Shown: positions 34,731-47,100 of the stretch, piece by piece
Numbering within the stretch: the first letter of the stretch is position 1
Layout of the letters: the number at the start of each line of letters is the position of its first letter
NCBI GenBank assembly: GCA_012861695.1
Contig: JAAOOA010000033.1
Location: forward strand, 16,152,934 to 16,216,933
DNA length: 64,000 nucleotides
Reading direction: 5' to 3'
Source: Trematomus loennbergii
Taxonomy: Eukaryota; Chordata; Actinopteri; Perciformes; Nototheniidae
The notes under the pieces: generated by a model
The model's input: only the letters and a program-made list of their open reading frames with translations
What the model was told of the DNA's origin: nothing
The model's database searches: none
Position numbers and translations under genes: made by a program

Positions 34731-37700
34731 TAAAAATGCTTGCTGTGCTGTAAGGGCAGTGGTAAAAGGACAGTGTAAAGAAGGGTGTGACTTTGTTTAT
34801 CTTAATACTTATTGATAGTCATCTTTGAATTTATCTCAAGCTCAGTGAAGTGTCTTCACTTACTTATTATGATACCAAGCCAATACAATATTATAAAAAC
34901 ACTGTTTTGCAATATATACTTTTTTTCCATGTATAATTGTAATTACTGGCTGCTCCTTTTTTTAAATTAACACATTAAAAATAACAAAGAGTAATATATA
35001 CTTCTGCTATTCACTACTGTTATTCCTGGCTGCTACTTCATTACCTTTGGTCCACTTACTTTTCTAAGGCTTCTATGTATCTTTACTACCCTAGTGTATC
35101 TATGTGTACCCATTTGATTTGTATTTAATTAAAGTGTGCTTGTCTCTCTATTTAATATGTTAGTCAACTCATTTGCTTCATCTTTAATCCCCTGTTTTAA
35201 CATTGACAAAGGATTATGATTGTGACTATTTCTGCAATTATTTGTAATCATTTTAATTTCATCTCTTCTATTTTTATTTGATTTTATGTCTTAAGTATTG
35301 TATGTTGTATTGTTGGGGGAACCTGGGAATTCAGATGTTCAATGCCAAACTGTGCTTTATCTATTGTTCATATGACAATAAAGCCTCTGGAAATGGAGCA
35401 ATGAATGCTAGACGGTACTAGCCCACTGAATAAATATAGACTAATAAAAGTAGGTCACTATGTTGCACAAATAAATTTAGAGATGAAAATAAGATACTGC
35501 ATCGCTCCTGGTGTGTACACATTTTTAGTGTAATAGTGTAATAATGTTGTTTTTTTTCCTGAAGTTGCGAAATGTACAATGCTAATTAATCATCATTTCT
35601 GTTTCCATCCCAATTTAAATGTGCCAAAGTTGGTTAATGAGTAAATTGTTATTCGCAGTCCCTGATGATTACAAAAACACAGGCATAATTATGGGGATCA
35701 TTCACACATTGCTAATAATTTAGAATAAATAATTATCTACAAAATCATCATCAAAACACAACAGAATTGCACAGAGAAGATGTCTTCATGATGGCTATTA
35801 AAACAACTTTTCTTATCTTGGAGTCAATTCAAACTCGTTTTAGTTTGCAACACTTTAGTTCCAACAACAGAATATGCCCAATGATTCCAGATCATACTGG
35901 AAGCATTGAATAAAGAGCAGTGATTAGTCAGCAGATCTGAGGGGTGTCGAGGTGGAATACGGGCATAAGGAGTTCAGAGATACAACCTGTTCTGTGCAGT
36001 CCATACAAATAAAAATGATCTTTAAATAAATTCTGCACATTCCGAGGCCACTCCAGCAGATAAGCAACCTCTCTTCCTGGTACCAGGAAGAAGTTTCGCT
36101 GCTGCATTTTGAACCAGCTGCAGGCCAGATAAGGACTGTATTATTTGCAACAAGTAAGATAAGAAGAATAATAAAGCAAGACTTATAGTTTCCAAATCCT
36201 AAACAGACAGGTCATCTAATCTAGTGTTGACAAGGAGCTGCTTTGACAATCAAAATGTAGTTACTTGGATGGGATTCAATGACAGAGGCCACAATTGTTG
36301 ATTGTGGTGTTGATGTAGAGACACATTTAATGTAAGAAGTTTATGATCATGCAAGGTTGATTAGACGACATTCAATTACAATGAAGAATTGCACTTTATT
36401 AAAATAAATGGAGACAGCCAAAAGTAATAGAGAAGTACTCATTTATTCTGTATAAACATCTCAAAACATTGCATTTTGGCCAGACAACAGTATGGCATAA
36501 ATTCCAGGTGTACTGTATGCGTCTTCCTCAAAATGGGGGATGCTGTTTATTTTTGGTATACGTTTTTTGTTGCTGTTGTTTTTTAATGAAAGGCAATTTT
36601 TTCTTTTAATGCAGCGTCCAGAATGTAGCTTAATGTTGGGGTAGATATCAATATCATATATAGTCATCCGAAAAGTTAGAATAAAAGCATTAAAAGTAAC
36701 AATCTTGATAACACTCACTTACAGTAAAACATTGTAGGTCAAATGTTGGTTGTGACACCGTGATTCCAAAAATAACTTATGGATTTGCAAATATTTGACA
36801 ATTATTTCATGATGTTTTAATATTGCCATCTAAAAATGAAGGAATCTAACACATTTTAAAGCTAAAGAATCACACAAAAGGTATAATATGCAATCTTTTT
36901 TCAGCCCAATAGAGATGTGCTGGCCAATAGCTGCTATAACATATACTACTAAGCCTTTTAGCACACAACATACCCTGACTCCACATGTTTTTAATAAAGA
37001 ATCTACTCTTACAAGTAATGGCAAATGATTTGCTGCCTCAGCATCACTCTGAGCCCTGGCCGCCTATCAATCTCTATCTCATGGCTATTTGGACTGCACA
37101 AAACAGCAGTGTTTATAATCAGGCTCCGGAGAATGCTACATTTCTACTCACCATCAGCATAGCCATTAGAGCAGAGATTTTTCACTCTGACCCAAATGTC
37201 ACTTTGTCTAGAAAGTTCTGCACCAGTAATTATTGTGGTGGAAAAATGAACAAACTAAACAAAACAAAGTAAATTGGTTGTCTGCAAGCAATTGAGGAAT
37301 GTAACATTTACTTTACAAGATTTTTCACAAGAAACATCGACATCACAACAAGCAGTTTGGGGCACAGTGGTGAATAGAAAAGAAGGGAGTCATTCTGGAT
37401 GAAGCCAAACTGCTGGACATGTTTGTGTGTGGCAGTCCTGGTGGTTATAGAATACAATATAAAGGGGGAAAAAAATCATCCTGTTTGGAGAAGGAAAGAC
37501 AAACACAATGCAACTGGCTCCGTTCTGACAGTTTCAGCGGTTTCGGTGTTATCTGATATTCACCAACAATATCACAGTCTAAAGCAGAGATATAGAAAGC
37601 CTTACATTACTTCAGGGTCTTTGCTCTCCTATTCAAAGTTTGGATATACCTCCCTTTATTACTGCTTTAGGACGTTTTTAACTATAGTTCCAATGAAGAA

Positions 37701-40700
37701 GGTGACATTGCCTTGTCTCGCTACACTGTGTTGTCTGATGTGAAAAGCATACCAACATCCAACAATGAGATGACTTTTCACAAGAGGAGTTTCTGAAAAA
37801 GGTTGTGATAGCGGTAACAAAGGCAAATTATCTTTCTCCCTGTATGGCTGGGACAGGTCCAATCCTGCATGCAGATGAGCATTTCAGTGCCATCTGTGTT
37901 CTGTCAGTGAGTAGCCAAAATCTCCAGCTAATTGATACACTATTCCATTGTGAATTATGCACAGAGCTAATTTGACTTTGCCAGGAAAGGAACCGCAGAT
38001 TGTCAGCCAACATAATCAACCATACATCCGAAAAAAGCGTGTATTGTCTAAGGAGTTTTGTCATTCTTAACCAATTTTCACGAGAGTGGATGGAGATTGA
38101 GAAAAAGCTTAAATGTTGTAGTCTTAGCATGGGCACAGAGTTCAGTGTGTGAGTGAAAGGTGGGCGTGCTCAGGGGTCATTCCTGACAATTGTCCTTTGA
38201 TTTCAATGAAAGCCAGAGGGGACATCGGCCAACAGGCTCTTATTCCTGATGAACTGGGTGGTACAGAAGCCCTGAGAGGCTACAAGGAAATACAGTATTA
38301 TGATGATCTATTTCTTCAGTCTAACTGTGGTGGGCTTAAATATTATTTATATTAAATTAGATGTTTAAAAGAGACAAAAGGACCAACAATGCCACCTGGG
38401 GACTTACACCCCAGGAGATAAACACAAGGCAATGCTTTACCTTTTACCAAAAACCCTTCATTTCAGGAGCAATCAAGACACACGTTCGTTGACTGAGGGA
38501 CAGAGACGTGTTAGTTTGTAGGAAACTCCGAAAATGGTTGCAGGATAAAATGGTTTGTAAAAGAAAAAAGAAATATTCAGTTGAAATGTTTTTACAAAAT
38601 GTGTTTAAAAACATGTACTTATAATCTTATCTTAAAAAGACCATGTGTATGAAAAAAGAAACCAAAACCAAAGTGGGCTGAGGCCAGTGAATGGGGCGGC
38701 AGGCTACTTTAAGTGAAACCATATATTCACCAGTTGCATTCACAGCAAACCACACTCAGGTTGCAACTCAGCAAAGGTAACTCACTCGCGTCCCTGTGCT
38801 CTCCACCACAGCAAACAATGGGGGTGACTAGCCCCCCCAATGACCAGCACTCAGCTCCATTATAAATCAAAGAAAATAACTGAAACAAAGTTAAACAAAA
38901 GGAAGTGGTTTTAACGCCATGGAAAAAAACAGACAAAACAATATGCAAAACACAAAGTAGGTAAGTTAAACAATAGATATCGCAAAACAAATAGGTGGGT
39001 ACAAAAAAAAAAATGGCTCACCATGCGGCAAACAATTGATATGTTCAGGAATAAGATTTTGATAAATGACTGGTGTGCAGGACAACAAGCAGAAGGACAA
39101 ACTGTAAGGAAGCAGCAAGTGAGCATTACCAAGCAGAGATTGAGGAGACCAAATTATTCATTTATAAGACAAGCTACCTGGACCACCGACCATAACAGAC
39201 AGAGTCAAAGGAAAGCCAACAGGTGCCTTTTATAAGCAGGGGGTGATTGGGGGAGGAGTCAGGCCCTGAGCTGCATTCAAGAGCACTGCACTCATTCTGA
39301 GAGCATTACCCTCTACATACAAAAGTTTGCAATTATAACACAAGTTACATAATTTATTTTATGTTAGCAAGTAATTGTACAATGAAGTCATGTCATTCTT
39401 TAAGTTAGAAACGTGTTTTACCAGAACTTATTCGCAGTTGAATGATTGCAGTCCTGTTTAGAACATGGGGTAGCTGCATGCTTCACCTTTTGTTGCCTAG
39501 ATATGTATTTTAAAAAAAGTTGGTAAAACTTTTTTTCCCGACCTGTTTGACAGACCAATTTGTTTTTCAAAGAACAAAGCATTTTTTCAACTGGTTTTAA
39601 GTCATAAACAAAGGAGTGAAAATGTTTGCCTCTCAGCACTTCCGTAGAGTAACCTTTTAATTATTGTACAAGCCTTGTTTGCTCATATACTTCCTTGGGA
39701 AAAAGCAAACAGTCATATGCTAATAAATGCAAAGTATGTTAGTATTTCATTCCAAAGCTGTTAAGGAAGTAAACACGTAGAAGATGAGGAGGCTGAGCCC
39801 TGGCATCAGTTTGCCTGGCTCTGCTCTGCGAGCGTTTGGCATTGCAAAGGTATCAGAGTTGAGGTCTGAAGGCATTCGCTTGCACTGAGTTGACCTGCAG
39901 TGTTTTATTTAGACTGAAATGAGAAAGTCCCTTTCAGTAAAACCTAAAGCCCCTCATGGCCTTTTTTGTTTTGCAGAACTAGTTTCAAAGCAATCATCCA
40001 CTTGCTACCCATAACTTTGATGTCTGAAAAAATCCCCTCTGCTTGAATCTGGACTGTATAAAGCAAACAGTGCAGCCTGGCAGGCTCAGCAGAAAGTGAT
40101 CAAGTGACACTGACAAGAATTGCTTTTGTAACGCTGCACACTGACATCCAGGGTAGGAGGATGCCGGAAAAAGAGAAGAGGGCCAAACCAACCAGTGGTC
40201 TCACGCCGAGGGCTTATGGAGCCCGAGAAAACAGTTGTTCCTGTCTCCCTCTCTGGAGCCCCCACCTCGCCTCCCCATTCTTTGGGATGTGTTTGATATG
40301 CTGCTCATGTCTGTGTCGAGATCCTGTGTGTTTTCTTTCCACTGTGCAGAGTGGCATGGTGGATCTGGACCTATCTCTGGCGTTGTTCTGCTGTGGGGCC
40401 CGGAGCCACTGAGTCATTGCCCCGGCCTTCCTTCCTGTTTCAGCTCAGGGCCGAGCCTCTAGTGCAGGATGGGAGATAACCGGCTAATCGCTGGTCGCAG
40501 CGCCTGCAGGCCGATAAGGCCGACTCCTTTCTGCTGCATTTACCATGTGGCTGCCAACAAAGTTTAATGTCCCACTGAAACATGTGTCTATCAGCTGGGG
40601 GTCTATCAGCTGAGTGTCTGTAAACATGTCTCCACCTCTTTGAGCTCACACGAAGTTAACTCAATTTTTTTCATTTTTCCATCTCAAAATGTGTCATCCG

Positions 40701-43450
40701 TGCAATGACAGGAAAGAAAATGAGTACACAATTATTCAGTTCAGTAATGGGTAAGACATGGTGACAAATATCTCTGTTATTTTTTCTCCAACTATCAATA
40801 TGAAGTTAATAGGTCAATGTTATGGCTGCACAATAATGAAACCATCCAAGTTGCTAACCAATAAACCCCGCTTTTACTATGCAATTTAGCCTGCCACTGT
40901 GTTTGATCTCCCGGGAAAAGAAGGCTCAATTAAAGGCACAAAGTGTGTCACCCTTTATGCAACCAAAAAAAAAAAGGATGGCACTTTGTCTCCCTTGTAG
41001 CTATCTGTAGCTACAACCGAAGTAACTGTGGTAAACAAATTGCAGTGTGTGCTCTGTTAAATGTCTGAGAAAATGTAAAGAGATCCGGTTTGTTTGCCAC
41101 AGAGGCATCAACAATAATACATTTGGAAGGGGGAAGTTGAAAAGTTGTCTGTTGCCAATTGTAAAGGGATGATTTGTTTAGGCAGTTAAATGCATGTAAA
41201 ACTGTTTGTGTGTGCGTAATTTTCCTGATGTGTATGATTTAGTATTGCTCCTGTCACTTCTGGTGTTTAACAGTTATAATTACTCCCTATAAAACTTGCA
41301 GATAAAGTCTATCTACTTTTTTTTAGAATATGTAATTGATAGTGTTGTTGTTTTCATCTGATTGCTCCAAAAAATCTGTGATCTATGGCTCAGGAAAACA
41401 AATGTAAATTGAAAATAAACAAACAAAATGATAAGCAATTAAAGCAATCAAGGTTTTCTTTTAAAAAACAATAATCATCCGACACTTTTTTCAGCGATTC
41501 TGCCATTGTTGTCTTGATCAGCCAGGTTTACATGCTACACATTTCCCCTTCCTGTACCAAGAGTCACAGTTTGAGTCCCTGAGTACACTACAGTACGTAC
41601 GTTAAAGATCAGGGAGGAGATAATGATCTGGCCTCCATGATGTCAGCTGAGGAAAGAACAAGCAGTTTTACATTTTGTTGTCTTCTTTTTAACAGAGATA
41701 ACATCATCTCAATGGAGAACATTTTGAAATCCGCCTTCTGAGAAAGAAAAAATCGAATTTTGAAGCATGTCTTTCATTTTAGTCAAGTCTAATTCATAAT
41801 TTCAAATCACATATATACCCAGTTTAATGGCTCCATTTCAGTTAAACTCATTGCATGTTATTGAATCGGCTTCAACTGTTCTATTCTTGGAAGGGACATG
41901 AACTTGTCACATTTCTATTTGACCCATGATGACACCCTTTCCTGCACATGGTAGAGATGGTAAATGATCAGGCAATGAAGCATCAAACTGGACTCATTTC
42001 ACACAGACCAGTGAGCAGAATGGACTGGGGAAGATCTCCAACTCATGGCATTAACATAGCCAGGGCCTGCCCTATACCTTTGGGGCCCCTGGGGAAATGT
42101 GGTTGCAGGCAGGTAATGACATAACATATTGCTGTTGTAATGTACAAAGTATCATACTACTTTCTCAAACCAACTTCCAAATGTAGTTAATAAAACGTAA
42201 ATATTTGGCTGTAATGCTGGCAAACTTTTCAAAGAATAGCTTGTGAAGATACTGTTGTTCGTTTTTGACTCATTTGTGTTTAATTGTAATTCCACAGAAT
42301 CCACAGAGTGCTAGCCTATATAACAAGAGAAAGTAAACATATTATTTAGCCTATACAATGTGTACTATTAGTTTATCTCTGGCTAATTGTTCTGTATTTG
42401 TTTGCAAAAATGGCACCAAACATTGTCAGTTCTTCTGTCATATTGGTAGGGTCTGCTCCAATAGACTGATGCCTTGATATCACCGGAAGCTTTTCAAATG
42501 CCCAACAGGGGTCCTCCTGGACATTCAGTTACACTAAGCTGTTATCATCAACCCATGATGTCTGGTGTCCCTGGACCACCCCACTCCATGCACTCTCACA
42601 CACATTTGTTGTTGGAGCCGGAGCCGTCTAGGTAGCTGGGTCAGCCTTGAGGTGTGGGCTCTGACCTCTCCCTTCCTCACTGACCTCCCGACCTCCCGAC
42701 TGTCTCTCAGTCTGACAGTAGCTTGCTGCTGCTGATGCCCCCCACCCCCTCCCCCCTCCCTGCCAGGCACTCCCAAACTCAAGCAACAGGGTGTCTGGAG
42801 GCAGAGCAGCTGAGGATCTGAATAGATCTGGGCTGATGTCTCTGCAAGTGTGATTTTCAGGGGCTGTACTGTGCAACAGCAGGAGGCACAGGGACTGCAG
42901 TGACTAAATAACGTTCACAGGCAGCGACAGCGTCTTTTATCTGCTCATTTGATTATTTATAAGACAGCTCCGTCCATGCTAGACTCCTTGGTGCTGGGGT
43001 CATCAGTCTCAGTTGATCTATCTGGGAGGTAAAGCCAGCCCAGACTCCAATGTATGCCTCAGATCATCATTCTATTTCTTTGAAGGACTGCATTCTTTAT
43101 TCAACTAAAACACTCTGCGATATTGGGGATATTTGAGCTGCTCTGGGGCTGACTTGCAGTGAGAGCAGCTCTGTGTGGTGCTGTAGCTCATATTTATAGA
43201 CTGCACGGGTCTTTGTAATTATCCCATTGCTATTGCTGTGTCTGTGAATCAGCTCTCTCCAGCCCAGCGGCCATAAGCCTCTGAAAACAGGAATGCTAAA
43301 TACATAGGACCAGAATGTGCATATGCCATTATAGGGTGAACCTCAGATTTGGCTGCATTTCCGTTGTAGTCCGCATTTGTGCTCCCTGCTCCAGACTCAA
43401 CTTATTTGCATGACAATAAGAAGAAGGCTTTGTTGATCTGCTATGCAGTC

Positions 43451-43692
43451 TTAAAGGAATACTTCACCCACAAAAAGGACCATTTGTATATCATAAATCA
43501 CCCCATGTTTTCTAGAATTGTTGTTTTCACTGGAACCCTATTATTTAATACACTTCTACTCAAAGAGGTCTTAAGTTTGAGTAAAGATGCATGATTTCTG
43601 GCTGCAGTGAGCATACAGTACGACTGGATAAAATAGACTTCTTCACAATTTCATAAACTTGTTGGTGATTTTGGAGTGAAGTATTCCTTAAA
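43451..43692. mobile_element. MITE with AGGAATACTTCAC termini
   Basis: The left end TTAAAGGAATACTTCACCC and the right end GTGAAGTATTCCTTAA are inverted copies about 240 bp apart. A TTAA abuts each end, suggesting a TTAA-duplicating family (piggyBac or Kolobok-like). The exact terminal base is ambiguous because the TTAA and the termini overlap. Confidence 0.75.
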
Positions 43693-46600
43693 AGCGAAAA
43701 ACTCAATCAGAAACACACAGGAATCATAATTAAACAGTTGATATGTTACACAATACAATCACCACAACTCTGTGTTGATTGGTTCGACACATCAACAGTC
43801 TAATCAACTCATCAAACGTGCTCTTGTCTGGCCTATAAAACCACACACGAGCTGTGCATTTTTCTGAAGTAACACTAACTCAGCCTAGTTTCAACATAAT
43901 AATCCTGTGTTTCTTGGAAACACTGTGTCTTTTTTCTTCTTTTTGTCCTGACACTTTACAGTAAAATAGGATACGCATGTTTTTCAGCTGCGGGGTGAAG
44001 ACAGGAAGGCCCACATGATGTAATTATCCAAATAAAGGGCAGTGCAGAGGGTGGAGAGGGCTCTTCCTCTCTATGATGTCATGCCACTGCAGCAGTTTGC
44101 CGGTGATAAGGAAAGGAGTGCAACTTCACATCCACAAATGTGGTTTGACAACTCTTATCATTGTCCTACTGCTTATATGAGGATGTGTGAGAATAACACA
44201 AACATAGAAGTGATAAGCTGTCTCTTCTGTTAAACTAAATATGTGTGATGAGACATTTTCTGGTAATTATTGATAGCATGACAGCATTTGGATATTTTGT
44301 GTGTATCAGCATGTTGTTTTGCGTGACTGCATCTGAAACATGACTTTTTTACGGCCAAAATGCTCCCAATCCTTGAGTAAACACCGAGCGTATCCGCTCT
44401 CCCCTGGCTCCTGGCTGCTGGCTCGCTCATTGATCGGTCTGGACAATTTATTAGCCATTGTGGACAGTTTCCTGTACAGCCAGGGTCGACAGGGGAAACG
44501 GAGAGGTATGCAGATAAAGTGCTCAGAAACATGGTGCACAATACCTATTGTGTTTGATGCAGGTTGAACTGTTACCTCCAGAATGTTTGCCACATACCTT
44601 CCAGTGTGCGTGTGTGATTGCTTGTTATTCCACATACATGTCCTGCTGCCCCGATCTATTCCCTCAGCATACTGAGTAATCGCATAAGTTCTGGAAAATC
44701 ACAAGGCTCAAAAACAAAAGGAAATACCAGTGCATTCCACAATAAGCAATGAAACCTTTAACAATGGCTCGGCGGCCTTGAACTGCAGCTTTCTTCCATC
44801 TGTGAATGTCAATTTCAGTCAACAGTTTCAAGACTTTCATGGGAAATGTTTGATACTTGGCCAGAAATGTCCTACATCAGCAAATACGCAACTCTACCTC
44901 AGCTAAGTTGAGACTAACACGCTGATAATGCGCCTAAATATTGCATGACCTTTTAGCTGAAAGAGACAAGGGCAATGATCTCTGACCTTCTCAGCATGGT
45001 TAACTCCCAAAACAATGGGGACATGCATTGACTTGCAGCTGTGAGGATTTGCCAGGGGACATTATCTGCAGCAGCAACATGAACAGTTTAGGAATTGAGT
45101 GACAAGCAGCTGTCATACTGGGGTATGTAAATATGTCCTGTTTGTCTGTTCTGTGTTAGTCTTTGACGAGAGCAGCCAAGCTTAAGATGAGAATGTTAAC
45201 ACCTATCGTGTTCCATGAACTCAGCAGAGGTCATCGACTCACAGTTTGGGGTTCAAGAAAAAATGTAAAGTAAGTGTTATATGGAGTACAAGTGTCAGGG
45301 GTAGGCACTAATATAGTTGGTTTAACATGGTCACACATCATGGACAAAGTCTTTAATTTAAAAAATGTGAAATAAACATAGTAAGGCTGTGAAATGTAAC
45401 TCCTCACTAAATGAGATGGCGTAAAAGATATCAGTTTGCTGTTTGCGGATGTGTAAATACATGTAGACATGCCACCATATCGATTTTAAGGTTTTCCACT
45501 TGTGCTGTATTTACTGTAGTTTGTAAAATGTAAAAGTTTTATGATTCGATAGTGGTTAAAAACTAGGGAATTTACGTATTTTCCTACTTTTCTCCTGTTA
45601 AATACTTTGCATTTGAGCAGGCTTTATCATGTAGGTGAAGGTATATGTGTATGAGGCTTAAGTTTCCAAGCTAAAACATTAACAACATACAAAATGGACA
45701 TTTTATCTTTTGGATAATGTAAATTAATAATAGTCTTTATAGATTATGTTTATATGTATATGTTTAATATATAATGTTCTACAAATCAAAACAACATATT
45801 TCCCAGGCTGTGTTTTAAAAGCATTTTTGTTTTCCAACAGGAATGCTAATTATTTAATAAATTAGTAACTATTATCATTACGAGGAAGATCATTACACTT
45901 GATAGTGCACAGAGGGATATAAAGACCATAACAGTACATGTACATATAATGCACATGCTGCCTGGGCTGCTGCAAACATGCGGGCTTTTAGTGAACATCT
46001 GGCAAATCCATAATGGCTCACCAATGGAGACAAGCTCGGAGCTTCGTGGTAGCATGTTTTACAGCAGTGCAACAGTGCCATCTGGTGGACTCAAATAAAC
46101 TGATGGGACAAAAAAAAGTATGTGTTTTAAATAAATAAAAACTCCTTACATTTTCCTCACAGTCTTGCCACACTTAGAGTGTAGCAAGAGTGGAATTATG
46201 AAATGGTTTTCAATTTATAATAAGTATACAGAATGGAAATCCTCCATCCTTAACTCCATTATGTGCTTATGTTGTGGTCCCGCCTTTCCCTCTGGTCCTC
46301 ATTAGGAGACAGCAGCTGCATGCTGCCTGGGACTTTCGAAGATGGACACGTTAATCTGATGATCCCAGTATGGATACGTGGACAAATACAGCTTATTCTA
46401 CCTAGGGTGTATGGAGTCGTTTGAGCTGGAACTGGAGCCCAAACTTAAGAGAACATGGTTGTCAGCAAAATTCAGTAGAATCATTAAGAAAAGAAAGGCA
46501 AATGGATAATGATGTTATAAAAACTGAACACATCCATTTTCAATGTCTGGCATCAGCATAACAATGCTCTTGGGGTTATAATTTGCAGAAAGCTTAATGT

Positions 46601-46857
46601 TTATTTCACACTGTAATTATATACTGTCTAATGTAGTGGGAAAATATTCCTTTACTTTTGTGATGATGGAGCGTACGTAATTTATTGTTTCTTTTGGAAA
46701 CTTCATCATAAAAACATACAAGGAGTTCCCTTATATGATTTTTTATTGTAAAGGGATTTAAACAATTCTTATCAATTATAAAGTCAAATTAAAAAAATTA
46801 ATTAAATATTTAAAAATCGAGTTAGCTAACCATCTAGCTAGATGTCCAGCACAATAG

Positions 46858-46900
46858 AGGATGGATGGATGGATGGATGGATAATAGATAGATAGATATG
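46858..46900. repeat. (GGAT)n and (GATA)n tetranucleotide arrays
   Basis: About six GGAT units followed by three to four GATA units, just beyond the spns3 3' end. Confidence 0.93.
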
Positions 46901-46933
46901 GAAGAAGGAGACTGCTCATGAAAATATGAAACA

Positions 46934-46939
46934 TTTATT
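46934..46939 (-). terminator. spns3: Candidate spns3 polyadenylation signal AATAAA
   Basis: A canonical AATAAA on the minus strand lies about 160 bp after the spns3 stop codon (TAA, 47103-47101). It is the first such hexamer that I see downstream. Transcript evidence would be needed to confirm its use. Confidence 0.5.
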
Positions 46940-47100
46940 GAAAAGTGAAAAATAACATTGACATGAATGTCTTATGGTGTAAATTAACATGTTTACATTT
47001 CTTCTGTAATCTCTGTGTGGCTCTAACGTGACAAAAAGAGAACTCTTCAAGTCAACACCAACATCCTGTGTTGTTTACACCTCTAGTTTTTGACTTAAGC

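Larger units (their letters stand above)
34731..46930. other. Intergenic region between spns2 start and spns3 end
   Basis: About 12 kb separating the 5' end of spns2 from the 3' end of spns3. AT-rich, with decayed repeats and no exon I can support on either strand. One MITE (43451-43692) and a GGAT/GATA array (46858-46900) are listed separately. Regulatory elements for spns2 may sit here, but none is identifiable from sequence alone. Confidence 0.6.
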